The notes: a model not told the origin generated them from the sequence alone. 64,000 bases of DNA from Chimonanthus salicifolius (GCA_013350335.1 CM023534.1:16387302-16451301), one strand, 5' to 3'; positions 34,101-46,450 are shown, counted from the first letter of the stretch. Made by a program: numbers and translations.

Positions 34101-37100
34101 TGGTAAGGTTAAGTTAGTTAATGGGTCTTTCACTGATATTACTGGTAAAGGAACTATCCATGTATCCTCTAATCTAGATTTATTATATGTTTTATATGTT
34201 CCTCATTTATCTCGCAATCTATTATCTATTAGTGCCCTTATTAAATCTTTGAATTGTTCAGTAACCTTTTATCCTATCCGCTGTATCTTTCAAGACTTGG
34301 CCATGGAGTAGACGATTGGTGGTGGTCGTGAAGCCAATGGCTTATATTTTTTTGATCCTCGAGTCGACAACCAATCTGAAGCTTGTTCAATCTCCTCTTC
34401 TCTAGATGTGTGGCTTTGGCACTGCCTTTTAGGGCACCCATCAAATAATGTTTTGAAGTAGTTGGTTCCTTCTTTGTCATTTAATAAGTTTGAGTGTGAA
34501 AGTTGCCAATATGGCAAAAAACATAGACCTGTTTTTTCCTTATTCTGATGTTTGGATGTCTCCTCGTGTTGCACGTACTGGTTTCCATTACTTTTTTATA
34601 TTCATTGATGATTATTCTCGTATGCCTTGGGTATACATGATAAAACATAAATTTGAAGTTTTTTATCATTTCTGCACATTTTACCAATGGGGCAAAACCC
34701 AATTTGATTGTCATAATAAAATTTTGCTAAATGTTAATTTGGGGGTGGGGGGGTGGTTGTCACATTTTTTTTGCAATTTTTGTAGGACCATGGTATTGAA
34801 TCTCAAATCTCTTGCTCTTGCACACCTCAACAAAAATGGTGTTGCCAAAAAGAAAAAATCGTCATCTTCTTGAGGTAGCCCCTTCACTACTATTTACTAT
34901 GCATGTACCTAAATCCTATTGGCCAGAAGCAGTTTTAACTTCATGTTATCTAGTCAATCGCATACCCCAACAAATCTCCTATTGATATTTTGTCTTTCCA
35001 TAAACATGTTCCCACCATTCCATTGCATATCTTTGGATGTGTTTGTTTTGTTCATTTGTTTTCTGGCGATAAACTCTCTCAACGTTTTGTGAAATGTTTG
35101 CTTTTGGAGTATCCATCGTTCCATAAAGGGTATAAGTGTCTTGATCCCATCATCGGTAAGACGTATGTCCCATGGCTGTCACTTTTTTTTAACGTGTTCC
35201 CTATTTTGATCAACATTAATATGATTCTTTACTTTCATTAATTCTTCCTCTGCTCACAACTGATGCTGATAGCCAATTCCAAGCCCACTATTGTGTATCA
35301 ACAAAGGAAACATAAGCCCGTGGCTCAACATGACACCACAACCATTTGCCAGTGGCTCAGATTCGTCTCCTATTGAACCCGAACTTCTTATTGTCCTTCG
35401 AAAAGGTAAGCGTGCATGTATTGACCATCCCATTGATCGATTTGTATCCTATCATTCTGTTTCTCTATCTTATCGCAACTTCCTGACTGCTCTTGAAAAC
35501 ACTAACATTTCAAAGAGGATTGTTATAACTTTTCGGGATCCCTCCTGGAAGGCAACAATAGAAGAAGAATTGTCAGCACTTGAGAAGAATCATATATGGG
35601 AGATGGTTTCTCTTCCTCCAGAAAAGACACTTGTTGGTTACAAATGGGTTTTCACCCTAAAGCACCATCCTAACGATTCAATTGCTCGATGGAAAGCCGG
35701 ATTGGTTGCCAAAGGCTTCACACAAATGTATGGGATTGATTATTAGGAGACCTTCTCCTCTGTGGCAAAAATGACATTTGTTCGGAACTTGATATCCATT
35801 GCTACCACACATTAATGGCCTCTTCATTAGTTGAATGTAAAAAAATGTCTTTCTTCATGGTGACTTAAAGGAAGAAGTCTACATGCTTCCACCTCCCGAG
35901 TTTGTAAAACAGGGGGAGCAAGGGTTGGTCTGCAAACTCAATAAGGCTATCTATGGTTTCAAGTAATCTCCATAAGCATGGTTTGACAAATTTAGTAATG
36001 CTTTATTGAAGTATGGGTTTTTCTCGTTGTAGGCAGATCACTCTATGTTTGTCTATCGTGTCAAATCTGTTATGATGCTTCTTGTTGTTTAAGTTGATGG
36101 CATTGTTTTTACTGGAAATGATGCTCTAGCTATTACTGCATTGAAAGATTATTTACGACATCCTTTGATATCAAAGATTTGGGGTCGCTTTGTTATTCTT
36201 CTCATGATTGAAGTTGCTCGTTATTCTAAAGGGCTCTTTCTTTCTCAAAGAAAATATGATTTAGATCTCTTCCAGGATGCAGGATAGTCTAGATGCAAGC
36301 CAGCTGACACTCCTCTCGATTTCAATACTAAGCTTTCAGCCTTAGATGAAATTCTACTAGATGATCCATTTTATAAAAAATTAGTGGGTAAACTTATAAT
36401 CTCACCCTCACTAGGCCAGATTTATCCTATGCTGTTGGAGTGGTTAGTCAATTTTTGCATGCCCTGCGTGATGCCCATCTTCAAGTTGTTTTTTGGATCC
36501 TTTGTTATTTTAAGACTCACATTGGATGAGAATTATTCTATACTCACCAATTTTAAATGGCCATTCGCAGTTATTCAGATGGTGATTGGGCTGACTCTCC
36601 TGACAACCGTTGCTCGACGACATGATATCATGTTTTCTTTGGATCTCATCTAGTCTCTTGGCGAAGCAAGAGACAGAATGTTGTTGCTTGTTCTAGTGCG
36701 GAGGAAGAATATCGTGTTGTGGCCAAAATTGCCTCTGAATTCCTTTGGTTCCAACAATTTCTAACCGAGTTAGGATTTGCCTCCTCTGAACCATTACTGA
36801 TAATTGTGATAATCAGGCTCCTATCAACATTGCATCCAACCTCTGTTCCATTAACGTACAAAGTATATTGAAGTTGATTGTCACTTTCTTCGCCATCATA
36901 TTTGAGCTGGACAAATTCTCGAACCCTATTTGCAATCAAAGTATCAATTTGTTGATATACTCACAAGGGTCATCTCTCGATCACAACTTGATAATGTTTT
37001 AGACAAGTTGGGCTTAATCGATATCTTCCCACCAGCTTGAGGGGGAGTGTTGTAAATATTGTATTTTTCACATATTTTTTATAGAGTTGACCTACATACG

Positions 37101-40100
37101 TCATTAGGTGTAATTGATTCTTCTTTCCTTATTTCCCACGTTGATTGTTTCATTGTATTCTATATATACATGTATACTATTCTTTCTTTGAAACAAGAAA
37201 TACAATACACAGAATTAATCTCTCTCAGCTTTCATCCATTCTTTTCATTATTTTCTTCCTTTTCTACAATTTTTCTTTAAACACTAACAATATAGAAATT
37301 ATGCTTCGCATGGATGATAGAATTTTGTGGCTACTTGGAATTTGAACCTCGAAGCTTTTGATTATGATGCACTTTTTCTTTTTTCCTATGTTTTTTGGAC
37401 TTGTATTTTAGATGCATTGTGCCTTTGTATTTTCTGGGTTTTTTTTTGCCTGTTGTTGGCCTTTGTACGGCATTTGTTAGTATAATAGTATATTTACTTT
37501 TAAAGGATGGAATTATGAATGAACACATTTGAGAAACTTTTAAAATAGCCCAAATAATTGACTAAATAAGGAGCTTATTTAAGGGGGTTGGGCATTTATA
37601 CATATGACCAGTAATGGTCCTTGTGTGGAAAACTGGACTGATTGAATTAGAAGGAAAAAAAGAGAGGAGAGGGAGGCCATTAAAAACATGGATCAAGAGG
37701 GGTAAGGAAGGATGTGATAGACTGTAGGTTAATGGCATGGTTTCCATGGGATAGAATGGAGTAGAAGAATTTAGAAAGCTGACCCCAAATTGATAAGATT
37801 GGTGGTGGCTTCAATAATGATGATGATGAATAGTATGCTTCTTTTGGAACTTGGAACTATGAATTTTGAATTCCAATGAAATACTTATACATTGAATAAT
37901 TGCAATTTTGCATGCATCTTTACTTAATATTGATAGAAAATTGAAGAATTGCTACTTTTCCAAAAAAAAAAAATTGAAGAATTGCTCATATCTTTTTAGA
38001 TATTTTTATCTTATTATATATATTTATTTTTTTCAGGAAAAATCATGAATTTCATAGGTCAATGATTTACCATGGAAGTTTAAGACATAAATTGATTTTA
38101 ATATGATTTTGTTTTCATAACATTGAATATGTGTTTTCTTGTGAGTTTTCGTGTTCTCATTACTTGTATTTTCTTTACATGTGGGCATTTGAGATGCCCC
38201 CGGTTGAGTTGAATTCAAGTGTAGTTAGTTTTATTCAATGATCAACTCAGTGTTTTAATGATGCTCTATAGGTTTACTTGAGAATTAACAAATGAAAATA
38301 GAGTTAAAAAAATAAAAGGGAGCATAATCAAATGGTCCATTGCTTGAATAATATATACAAAATGTATTGTGTGCTTTAATCAAGGCTTAGTCAAACTGGA
38401 TTTGCTAGGTGAGTCGACCTTGAAGCTTCAAGTGTTTTTGAGGTATCCTTCCAATTTGTTTTGTGTCAAAAATACTCAGTTTGTTTGATTAGTTGAGTTT
38501 TTTTTCCATGTACAGTTCCATTCTCAAACTGAGTATACTTGCAAACTAATGAAAAGAACTGAATAAAGAACTGCTCCTTCAGTAAGCCGTACAGTGAGTA
38601 CTAAAATTCTTGAGAGAACTTGGTGCCTATCTAATTTTGTGCATCTTTTAGCTGTTGTCATAAAAAGTGAGTAGTCTTCTTTCAGTTACCACTCTTGCTC
38701 CTTTCAAACCTTTCTTTCCAGCACCTTCTGTTGAGCAGGTTGAAGCTTATGCCAATTATCTGGACTCTTATTAATTATCATCATTCATTGAAATCTCGCT
38801 TTTGTTTGATTCCTTGTTGAAAATCGATTACTTATACCTTGTTTATAGATTTCTGGGTTGTTTAATCACAGTGACAGATCACCTATTTACCATTCATCTT
38901 TAGATATCAGAGATTGAGATATGTGGGGTTTATATGGATTTTAGACATCAGTTCTTGGTTATTTTTGTTTCTCACAAGTGAGGAAATGGTGACAACTGGT
39001 TGGAACATGAGCTAGGAATGGACTATGATGCATTGATAGAAATAGAACCCTAAAAAAATACTCTTAACAACTCATGTGTGTGCGTTGCTTTGTCACTTGT
39101 TACAATTAGATCATTGCCAAAATGACAATAAATATCTCACTTCTATACTGATGAAATACAATGGCATCCATGGGTCATGTTTTAGATTCATCCACTTGAT
39201 AACATTCCATCAATCATTTTCCTCAAGAACCTGATAGAGATGAAGAAAGGTTCAGGCCTTCTTGGGTCACCTGCACTTCTATTACATATGGGACTGAAAA
39301 ATGGCGACATGATTTTCCCATTTTCACCTAAGTAAATGCTGCTAATTCTGGGTGATTACCCAAATTACCCTTAAATTTACTATCAAACATCAACTTGTGT
39401 ACTCTGGATAGAGAAACCATCTACTTTAAAATATGTTTCTCCATTCTCCTCTTACCGCTATCCACTCCCATCATGACTTGTCATACCTTTTTTCTTTAAT
39501 TTAAATAATTTCCTGAGCCTTTATTTCAATATGTAGAATAAACTGTAGAAATATTTATTTCTACCCTAATTGCTTGCAACTGTGAAATGTATAATATACA
39601 AAAACTACAGTCCTATATTGATCCAAAGCTGAAGTAGTGATTAGTTATTCACTAGTATGCTCGATTGGAGTACTTCTCAAATTGATCATCTCCATTAAAA
39701 GATCTTGCAGTACTTGTTTTCTTGTGTCTAGGTGTTTCTTATCTCTTTCAAAACAAACTGTGCCACATACACTGGTATTAGTTTCCAGTAAAAAAATCCA
39801 TTTATTGAAGGTTCATATCCCCATCGATCCATGAGGACTTCAGAGGACCCAGGTATTCTTTAACAGACTAGGAAAAGATTGAGCAAAGTTGTTCTGACAA
39901 ATGGAGAACACAAATGAATTGATTGATTGATTCATTATGGGCCCAACAATGAAAACGAATGTTTGGAAGAGAGAACTTTGTCAGATGTGGCTTTCCAACA
40001 CAATGCCTTCACTCTTGGAGGTGCCAATCTTTCCTGGTTTTGTAAAAGGCATTAGATTTGGGACGAATTAGAGTTCGAACAGAAATTATTGTAAAGTACT

Positions 40101-41411
40101 TCTATGATGCACCCTCACTCTCCAATCTGCCCCCTCCAAAGATGAGATTGTTCCATCGACTGCCTTCTAGTAAATTTTCAAGTTGGGTTTTCTTAGTCCA
40201 TTGGGTTCTTATTGAAATGTTAATTGAAAGTTATTCCACCTTCCAACCTCTTATGGGGTTCCCAGTGAGAAGCTCTTGTTTGTTGGGAATAAATTAGATA
40301 TTGGAACTGGGTGTGAAGGTTTCTCTCTGAGAAACTGAATTCCTTTTTCTTGTTAGTGCTACCACTCTACTTTCGATTTGACTCATGTCACCGACATCTT
40401 TAATAATGCTTAAGTAGTGTGGGTGCTGTATTGCTGTGGAAGGCCCAAAAACAAAAGGAAGTTTTTGTCATAGACTTCATGAAGTGATTGCTCATTACGT
40501 CCACTGATTGGATTACTGATCTTTAGGACCACTACCCCAAAAAACTAGGGAGTGAGCTCAACATTTCTTTTGCTTGCAGTCCATACAATCTATTCAACAA
40601 CGATGAATTAAGTATTGTGAAGAAATGGATGACTGGCATTTCATGGGTTTCATTTTGAGTTATGTTTTTCGTTATGGCTGTATGGATATTGATTTGGGTG
40701 GGAAGTTAGGAGATGGAGCCACTGGTAGCTTACCTCTGGAGAAAAGCCTGTGTGGTCAAGAGCCTATGACATTCTTGCAAGTTCTCATTGTTTCTACTCT
40801 TAAAGTTGTGGGTTCAAGTCATGTTACCATGTCATGAGAAGAAAAGGCCGTAGTGATTATCAAAACTGAGATTGAGATACCAATTAGTATTTCCTCTGCA
40901 TCAGATGATTCCATATTGATTTGTGCAGAAAATCTGAAAAACAGCTTCATCTAATGTCATTTCTGATTCGAAAATATTCACACTAGTTATTTGTGCTATC
41001 TAATGCCTTTTTGTTTTTTAATTTGGAGCCAGCAGAGAAGGGGAGAGAAGGAGACAAATAGGGAGACAAATTAGGGGGGGGGGGGGGGGAGGAGGTCTGG
41101 TTGTCGTTAGTATCTTAATGTCCTTAGCATTGTTAATCCTTTTGGTGTTTCAAAACTGCAGCAAAATGGTTGTCATTTCAATGTTTTACGAAGTGAATAT
41201 TCTCTGTTGTGTGCATGATTCGGCTGTGATACTGTTTACTAATGTTTCTCTTCGTATGGTATATATGTTTTACGAAGTGAATATTCTCTTCACTCATATT
41301 GTGAGCTTGCTTGGGGTACCCCATCTCTTGAGGGACTTTCTATTCTGATTTGAATAAGTGAAATTTCGTGCCGCTGTCTACTGATACTGGTTATTGTTAT
41401 TTGCTTGTTTT

Positions 41412-41448
<37 letters not shown>

Positions 41449-44400
41449 TTAAAAATACAGTTATTTGTGTTTTCAGATGTAATGTTTATAGCTGTCATTT
41501 AGCTGGTGGTTGAGGTGGATTTGCTGGATGTATTCTTTTCATTCTTTCTACTAAAAACCTGGCTACTGTTTTTGAAAAAAAAAAAATGATTTAGACTAAG
41601 GTAGTGTAGAAACCTTCCTTTACTCCACCAAAATAATCAACGGTTCAATTGGACTTCCGTCGAAATGAAGCCTAATCAAGGCATCACTAATGGCAATCCT
41701 TGATGGAATAAGTTTCCCATGAAATTAGTTTTCCTTTTATAATGAATTAAATTGAAAGAGCATATCCCAATTTAGTTAAGCGAATGATTGAGATTAAGAC
41801 ACCTAAAATTAGAATAAAAAATAATTCAATTCAATTCACAAAAACTAGAAAACAAGCCTTCAATTGTTAACTTGGAAATTTGAGACTCCTCTCAACTTTA
41901 ACTCTTTTCTTCAAATAATGTTCAGCCCAATTCCCTCCCTCAGTCTGCTCTTGCTGATTTCCGGCCCATCAGTCTCATCGGAAGTCCCTATAAGATTCTC
42001 GCTAAGGTTTTAGGCAACCGTCTTAAGCTCTTTCTTTCTAAGCTTATTTCTCCTTCCCAACCCGCTGCAAGTGAGGGGCGTCAAATTATGGATGTTGTGA
42101 TTTCTGCCCATGAGTGTATTGACTCCCATCATAAGGCTCGTAGGAAGGGTATTATTTGCAAACTAGATTTGGAGAAAAGCCTATGACATGGTTGATTGTC
42201 AATTCCTTCTCTTCGTGTTGTCTAGCATGGGCTTCGGTAGGAAATGGTGCTTACGGATGTTCGAGTGTGTATCTTCGGCTCATGTTTCTATTCTTGTGAA
42301 TGGTTCTTCTAAAGGCTTTTTCAAGAGTTCCAGGGGTCTTCGCCAGGGCGACCTACTTTCTCCTACTCTTTTCGTCATAGGTTGTGGAATGGCTTAGCCT
42401 TCTTCTCTCCAAAGCGGTGGATTACAACCTCCTTCATGGCTTCAGAATCAGCGACTCTACTTTGCATATCCATCACCTTCAGTTTGTGGATGACACCATT
42501 ATTTTTTGTGAGGACTTCTGAGGAGTTGGCAATGAACCTTCGAGCATTACTCCGGTGGTTCGAGTTGTCTTTCGTCTCTCCGGATAAATTACTTGCAAGA
42601 GTGAAGTTTACAGCTTCAATTTAGACAACTCCGAGCTCACTACTCTCGCGGAGCTTGTGGGTTGTACATCTTTTGCTCTTCCTTCTACTTACTTGGGTTG
42701 CCTCTTTGCATCGGTTCCCCTTGGGTACTCTCTTTGGGAACCTATAATCCATAAGTTCAGCAAATGCCTCGCCGCATAGAAAGGAAAGTACTTATCTTTT
42801 GGTGGCCTGCATCACTCTTCTCAAGTCTGTACTCAATGCCCTACCAGTTTACTCTCTCTATGCATTCAAGTGCCCCACCAAGGCTGTTCATTCGATAGAA
42901 AAGATCATGAGGGACTTCCTCTGGAGTGATCAGGAAGATTCGAGGAAATATCATCTTGTGAATTGGGATCATGTCTGTCTCCCCACCCCTTCTGGGGGGC
43001 TGCCGGTGCATCCAATCAAGATCTCCAATACTGCTCTTCTAACTAAGTGGCTTTGGAGATTAGGTCCTGAAGATGACTCTACTTGGAAGGCAATCATTAC
43101 TTGCAAGTACCGTTTGGAGAACTTGGGTTGGATTATTAACCCTGCCCCGTGAAGAGCGTCCGGCATGTGGCGTGCCATTGCTGCTTGTGTTGACAATTTC
43201 AAAGGTGGTATCATATTCAAGGTTGGGAGATGGGACAGAATTAAGTTTTGGACTGACCCTTGGAGTGAGTGCTCTTCTTTGGCTTCTCAGTTTCCCTCTC
43301 TCCACCACCTGTCGCTTAGGCCGCTTTGGCTATATCTTTGAGTTCTACTCCACTTCTAGCGGGTAGCTTGTGTGGGACATCCCTCTTCGTCGCAACCTGT
43401 CGAACCCTGAAGCTGACGACTACACCAATCTTCTCTCCACCATCTCTTCTTGCAGGATCCGTTCCTCAGATGAGGATAGCCTAGTTTGGTGGCCTGACCC
43501 CTCTGGTGTTTTCTCGGTTAAGTCCTTCCTCTCTTGGAATTTTACGAGCTATCAGTCTACTACAGTTAACCCTAAGATTTGGACCTGCAAAGCTCCTACG
43601 AGGGCTGTCAGTTTCTTTTGGACGGCTGGTTTGGGGAAAATCTTAACTCACGATAACTTGCGCAAAAGAGGAAGAGCCATTGTCAGTACTTGCTGCGTTT
43701 TGCCTTCATGCTTCCGAAGAGTCGAATCATCTCCTTATCCATTGTAACTTCTCTTCTAAGTCTGGAACTTTGTCCTTGACCTTTTTGGTATGGCTTGGGT
43801 TATGCCTTCTTCTGTTGCTAAGTTGTCCTTTAGCTTGGGAGATCGCCTCCGTTTCTCATAAATGTTCTACTTTGCCACCATTTGAGGCACTTCTCTTTTT
43901 GCCACCATTTGAGGCCTTTGGTGGGAACGCAACAATCGGATCTAGAGGATACTGCAGAGTCTAATGATCGGGTTGCTAGACGTGTGATCTCCAAGTGTGC
44001 TTCTTGGGCTACTTCTCTCCAAGTTTTCAGGAATATCTCCATGTCTGACTTAGTGAGCGCATGAAAGAATGTGTTGACCTTGCTTAAGTTCTTTTCTGTT
44101 TTTGGCCTCGATGGTAGTTTTGTTCGGTGCCGTGTTGTAATTGTTTTTTTTGCTTTTCAATCGGCCAAAGGATGGCCTCTATTTATAGCCTTTCTAATGG
44201 TAACTAAAATTAACAAATAATACAAACAGAAAAGATAAGTAAATATTGGCGTGTATGGGGTTTTTAGATGAGCTTGCGATCTGACTTTCTTTATCCAATC
44301 TCTTCAAAGAAGTCTATCATAGAGAGGCTCTAGAACTCAAGCACCCTTGAGGACTCTTTCATGCCAATCGTCTAAGGAAGGAAGAAGAAAAGGGAAGTCA

Positions 44401-45878
44401 ACCTTTACCCATGCACCCACACCATACTATCAAAGTCTTTGCCATTGTGTAGCATCTAATGTGAGGGTAGTTGTACCATTAACCCAAGTCTTTTCATAGA
44501 GTCCTATGATACTTTATTCCTCACCCTTTTAGAGTCCTTTTGCTGCCACCAACCCTTCCTCCAATCCATTGACACGCCCATGAAGTCAATGATGGTTGCA
44601 AAAGGTGATCCACATGGGTTGGCCAGATGGAAAGTCCAAATGAATCTCCTTCATGCACAAGTAACCCTAGGAGAGAAAGAAGGGTCGACCAAGGTGGAGT
44701 GTTCCCTGTCCATGTAGGAAGGTGGGGCTCCTAGTGCTTCTGAGTGGACCTATGGGCAATACTAGGGTCCACATGCATAAGACCCACCAAATTGTAGCTC
44801 TTGTTGGCCTGTTTCATCTTAAACCCTTGCCATCGTAAAATTGTTCATAATAGTCCATGGCAATTGCCAAAATTTCGTCTCTTTGCTAGTCGTTGACGAT
44901 GACCTCATAAGAAAAAAAACTATAAAATGATTATATAAAATTTAGCCTGAAGGAGGTACTTTTAGACCACCTTTTATGCAGAACTAAATCATGTTATATT
45001 TTATTTATTTTCCCCAACTTTCCAGGCCGTGTAACCTTGCATGTTATCATTATGTGAGTTTCTGGAAAGAAAAAATTTACCGATCAAATGTTGCAATAAA
45101 TGTTATTTAATTGCTCTCTCACTCGGGACGGGAATGCTGGTCTTTGCTTTTGATGCAGAAAGTAAATAAAGTTTTGTCGTCCAAATTGATAAAAATCTTT
45201 ATCATAAATGTATGTGTGCACTCTAAACTGGTTGTAGTGGGCTCACATGGGTGTAGTTCAACTGGTTGTCTCCTGCCTCAGGAAGCGGGAGGTTGAGGGT
45301 TCGAATCTCCATGGCCTAATCTTAGTGTGCTTAGGGGTAGTGGGCTTCCCCGTGGGGATTTTACGCTTGGTATCCCATGGTTTTCTACGTAAATTCAGAA
45401 AAAAAAAAAAAACTGCTATATCACAGATGGTTATCTGTTCCCATATAGCTTTAGGCCGAATATAGTTCCCCGAAATTCCTCCCTAGACCAATATCTGTAA
45501 TTGAGTCAATAATGATTAAAGGAAAATTTAGGAAACAGGGAGTAAGCTGCCTCATGATGTATGGCTTCCCATTTTCCATCCACCCAAATTGTTAGCTGAA
45601 TAGATGACGACCATCCATTTGACCAAAAGATCAAACCACTTGCAATGTAGAGTTGCATCCAAGTGATACCTAAATTGTAATCTTTAGACAAGAATGCTGC
45701 CTCTATTAACATTGTCTAAATTATTCCTCATGTTTCAGAAGTCCACACCTTAAAATAACAGAACTACTGATATTCTACTATCTATTATAATTTGCAGGCA
45801 ATGGAGACAGTGTTGCACTGTGCACCAATTCCTGAACCTAAATATCAGCTTCGGAGAACAAGTTCAGCTCCATTCTGA
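30236..45878 (+). CDS. AREB3: ABI5/AREB3-like bZIP transcription factor (three coding exons, 340 aa)
   Basis: Exons 30236-31105, 31192-31263 and 45798-45878 join in phase 0 into a 340-aa group-A bZIP protein of the ABA and seed signalling family, expected to act in the nucleus on ACGTG (ABRE) promoters. All family landmarks are present: C1 (residues 22-60, [26 protein letters not shown]), C2 (about 87-111, [13 protein letters not shown]), C3 (125-144, [20 protein letters not shown]), a polyQ run (198-205), the basic region (about 266-290, [12 protein letters not shown]), a leucine zipper (291-313) and a C-terminal C4 (RRTSSAPF). RxxS/T SnRK2-type sites occur in C1 (S25), C2 (S90), C3 (T128) and C4 (S336). 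The short length and RRTSSAPF end fit AREB3/DPBF3 better than the longer ABF1-4. The in-frame ATG at 30251 (ACAATGG context, MGSQGG) may be the real start. Confidence 0.93.
31192..31263 (+). CDS. AREB3: bZIP exon 2 (leucine zipper)
   Basis: 72 nt, phase 0 at both ends, acceptor ..AAACAG (ends 31191) and donor GTATGG (31264). Codes [20 protein letters not shown] and RKQK, the heptad leucine region. Intron 1 (31106-31191) is only 86 bp, in contrast to intron 2. Confidence 0.93.
32083..32253 (+). repeat. 5' LTR of the intronic copia (internally deleted)
   Basis: TGTTTTTTACATTTTATG..CCTTTCAACA. Lacks the stretch between the T-rich start and the TTGATTG..TTCATTCTATT part that the 3' LTR retains. 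Followed directly by the primer-binding site at 32254. Confidence 0.8.
32141..32956 (+). pseudogene. 271-codon open frame in the copia LTR/leader
   Basis: An unbroken frame from inside the 5' LTR through the leader to just before gag, rich in Phe, Leu, Ser and Pro. It matches no retrotransposon protein I know. Leader regions are usually non-coding and the rest of the element is full of stops, so this may be chance in T/C-rich sequence. Codon conservation in related copies would decide. Confidence 0.2.
32982..34080 (+). pseudogene. copia gag and protease remnant
   Basis: Begins [11 protein letters not shown] and has the gag landmarks KTNYF (stop where a Leu codon is usual), [23 protein letters not shown] and [11 protein letters not shown] worn [16 protein letters not shown] follows near the zinc-knuckle position. 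The protease site [11 protein letters not shown] (about 34024-34056) is intact. Frames change several times. Confidence 0.85.
34130..35300 (+). pseudogene. copia integrase remnant
   Basis: [16 protein letters not shown] with C..CQYG marks the HHCC domain (34405-34520). [19 protein letters not shown] (about 34580-34640) carries the first catalytic Asp region. [11 protein letters not shown] (about 35023) is the conserved C-terminal strand. The DNG catalytic block is destroyed by a G-rich stretch and deletions near 34740. Confidence 0.82.
35480..36290 (+). pseudogene. copia reverse transcriptase remnant
   Basis: [41 protein letters not shown] and [12 protein letters not shown] are intact for 150 codons, then a stop. 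[12 protein letters not shown] and LNKAIYGF follow in frame pieces. The catalytic box at about 36086-36110 reads [14 protein letters not shown], so the second Asp is lost and the enzyme is dead. Confidence 0.87.
36290..36960 (+). pseudogene. copia RNase H remnant
   Basis: [30 protein letters not shown] and, near 36653-36760, [20 protein letters not shown] then [18 protein letters not shown]. These are the standard copia RNase H words, split over shifted frames. Confidence 0.85.
37048..37283 (+). repeat. 3' LTR of the intronic copia
   Basis: TGTTGTAAATATTGTATTTT..CTTTAAACA, 236 bp, directly after the polypurine tract GAGGGGGAG (37040-37047). Confidence 0.85.
41074..41089. repeat. G16 homopolymer
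   Basis: Sixteen consecutive G after ATTA, in a GGGAGA-rich context inside bZIP intron 2. Confidence 0.9.
41413..41445. repeat. (CT)n microsatellite
   Basis: About 16 uninterrupted CT units inside bZIP intron 2. Confidence 0.95.
41915..44140 (+). mobile_element. L1-type LINE, 5'-truncated and degenerate, in bZIP intron 2
   Basis: Starts within the RT domain ([20 protein letters not shown] then GNRLK), followed by [17 protein letters not shown] (KAYD shifted), [14 protein letters not shown] (42339-42380) and FVDDTIIF (about 42480-42505), the RT catalytic box with both Asp retained. [21 protein letters not shown] block with a C..H..C stretch (43590-43760) is the zf-RVT domain that ends plant L1 ORF2. 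Frames shift repeatedly. ORF1 and the endonuclease are missing, as expected for 5' truncation. The 3' end lies in a T-rich stretch near 44140; no poly-A or target duplication could be identified. Confidence 0.9.
44141..45242 (+). other. Intronic sequence, no gene seen
   Basis: A moderately GC-balanced stretch (44260-44900) with no open frame and no motif I recognise, perhaps an old element fragment. Confidence 0.35.
45243..45411 (+). mobile_element. tRNA-derived SINE, best full-length copy
   Basis: A-box GGGTGTAGTTCAACTGGTTG, B-box GGTTCGAATCTCC, body GGCCTAATCTTAGTGTGC, end TTTTCTACGTAAATTC and a 13-nt A-tail. It is inserted about 390 bp before the last bZIP exon, in the sense direction. 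Target duplication not clear. Confidence 0.9.
45798..45878 (+). CDS. AREB3: bZIP exon 3 (C-terminal C4 motif)
   Basis: Acceptor ..ATTTGCAG ends at 45797. The exon codes [20 protein letters not shown] then TSSAPF and a TGA stop at 45876-45878. The RRTSSAPF ending is the conserved C4 motif (phosphorylation and 14-3-3 site) of the family, which proves that this exon, 14.5 kb away, belongs to the gene. Confidence 0.92.
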   Translation, partial: AMETVLHCAPIPEPKYQLRRTSSAPF

Positions 45879-46450
45879 CTTGATTGTTACAGAGTTTTGT
45901 AGATTTGCTTGGGGCAACTTTGTTCTATTTTCATTCTAAAAGGCCTGTACCCTGCTTTCAAGCTCCTCAAATCATTGGGTTATCTAGTCTAGTTTCTGGA
46001 TGCCTTGCAACAGTAGAGATGATATCTGTTGTTGCGCTTACTGATACTGCTGTTGTTGTTGTTCATGTTTCTTCTTCTTCTTCTTCTTCTTCTTTTAATG
46101 TATATTCATTATTCACTCATCTTGAATTACAAACTACAAAGTATCCATAAGTTTATTGTCATGGCATCAGTGTGTTGGATGTAAGTCAGAAAGAGGATTA
46201 TGGCTTTTGATAGTATAGAATGAAAGAGCAAAAGTTCAAATGTGAATCCTGTGTCATTGTTGGTGCAGATCATGAGTATTGCTTTGGAGAATAAAGAATG
46301 TCCCATCTTGATGTTATTTCTGATTGTGAAATACTTCAAAACAGTGAGGTAATTTGAGTTTCATTTTGTCAAAATATTCAGTTGGAGCCTAAACATTAGA
46401 ATTTTCAAAACAATAATTGTTTTGTACCAAAGACTTTAATAAATGGTGAG
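45879..46450 (+). other. Probable 3' UTR of the bZIP gene
   Basis: Follows the TGA at 45878. Contains a TTC microsatellite (46072-46096) and AATAAA-type signals at about 46290 (GAATAAAG) and 46438 (AATAAATG). Which signal is used cannot be told. Confidence 0.4.

Larger units (their letters stand above)
32083..37283 (+). mobile_element. Ty1/copia retrotransposon, degenerate, in bZIP intron 2
   Basis: 5' LTR 32083-32253 (a shared region is missing about 65-100 bp relative to the other LTR), a TGGTATCTG primer-binding site directly after it, gag, protease, integrase, RT and RNase H in copia order, a polypurine tract GAGGGGGAG, and a 3' LTR 37048-37283. The LTRs share ATACAATACAAAGAATTAAT (CACAG in the other) and TCTCTCAG. 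Many stops and frameshifts interrupt the polyprotein. The RT active site YVDD reads stop-V-D-G. The flanking 5-bp sequences (TGCAA and CTAAC) do not match. Length about 5.2 kb is normal for copia. Confidence 0.92.
37284..41890 (+). other. Intronic sequence without assignable elements
   Basis: About 4.6 kb of AT-rich sequence between the copia and the LINE. Only short ORFs (largest about 80 codons) without recognisable similarity. It holds a G-tract (41074-41089) and a CT microsatellite (41413-41445). Confidence 0.4.
31264..45797 (+). other. Giant intron 2 of the bZIP gene (14,534 bp)
   Basis: Runs from GTATGG to TTTGCAG. It contains, in order, a copia retrotransposon (32083-37283), a long unannotated stretch, an L1-type LINE remnant (about 41915-44140) and a SINE (45243-45411). 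All coding elements lie in the same direction as the gene. Both flanking exons are intact and in phase, so the gene appears functional despite the load. Confidence 0.88.

Noticed and set aside
42799..43747. Series of 80-125-codon ORFs as separate genes
   Set aside because: They are frame-shifted pieces of a single L1-type ORF2 (end of RT and the zf-RVT domain).
45243..45330. Functional tRNA gene
   Set aside because: A- and B-boxes are present, but no cloverleaf arms pair, and the body and tail match a dispersed SINE family.
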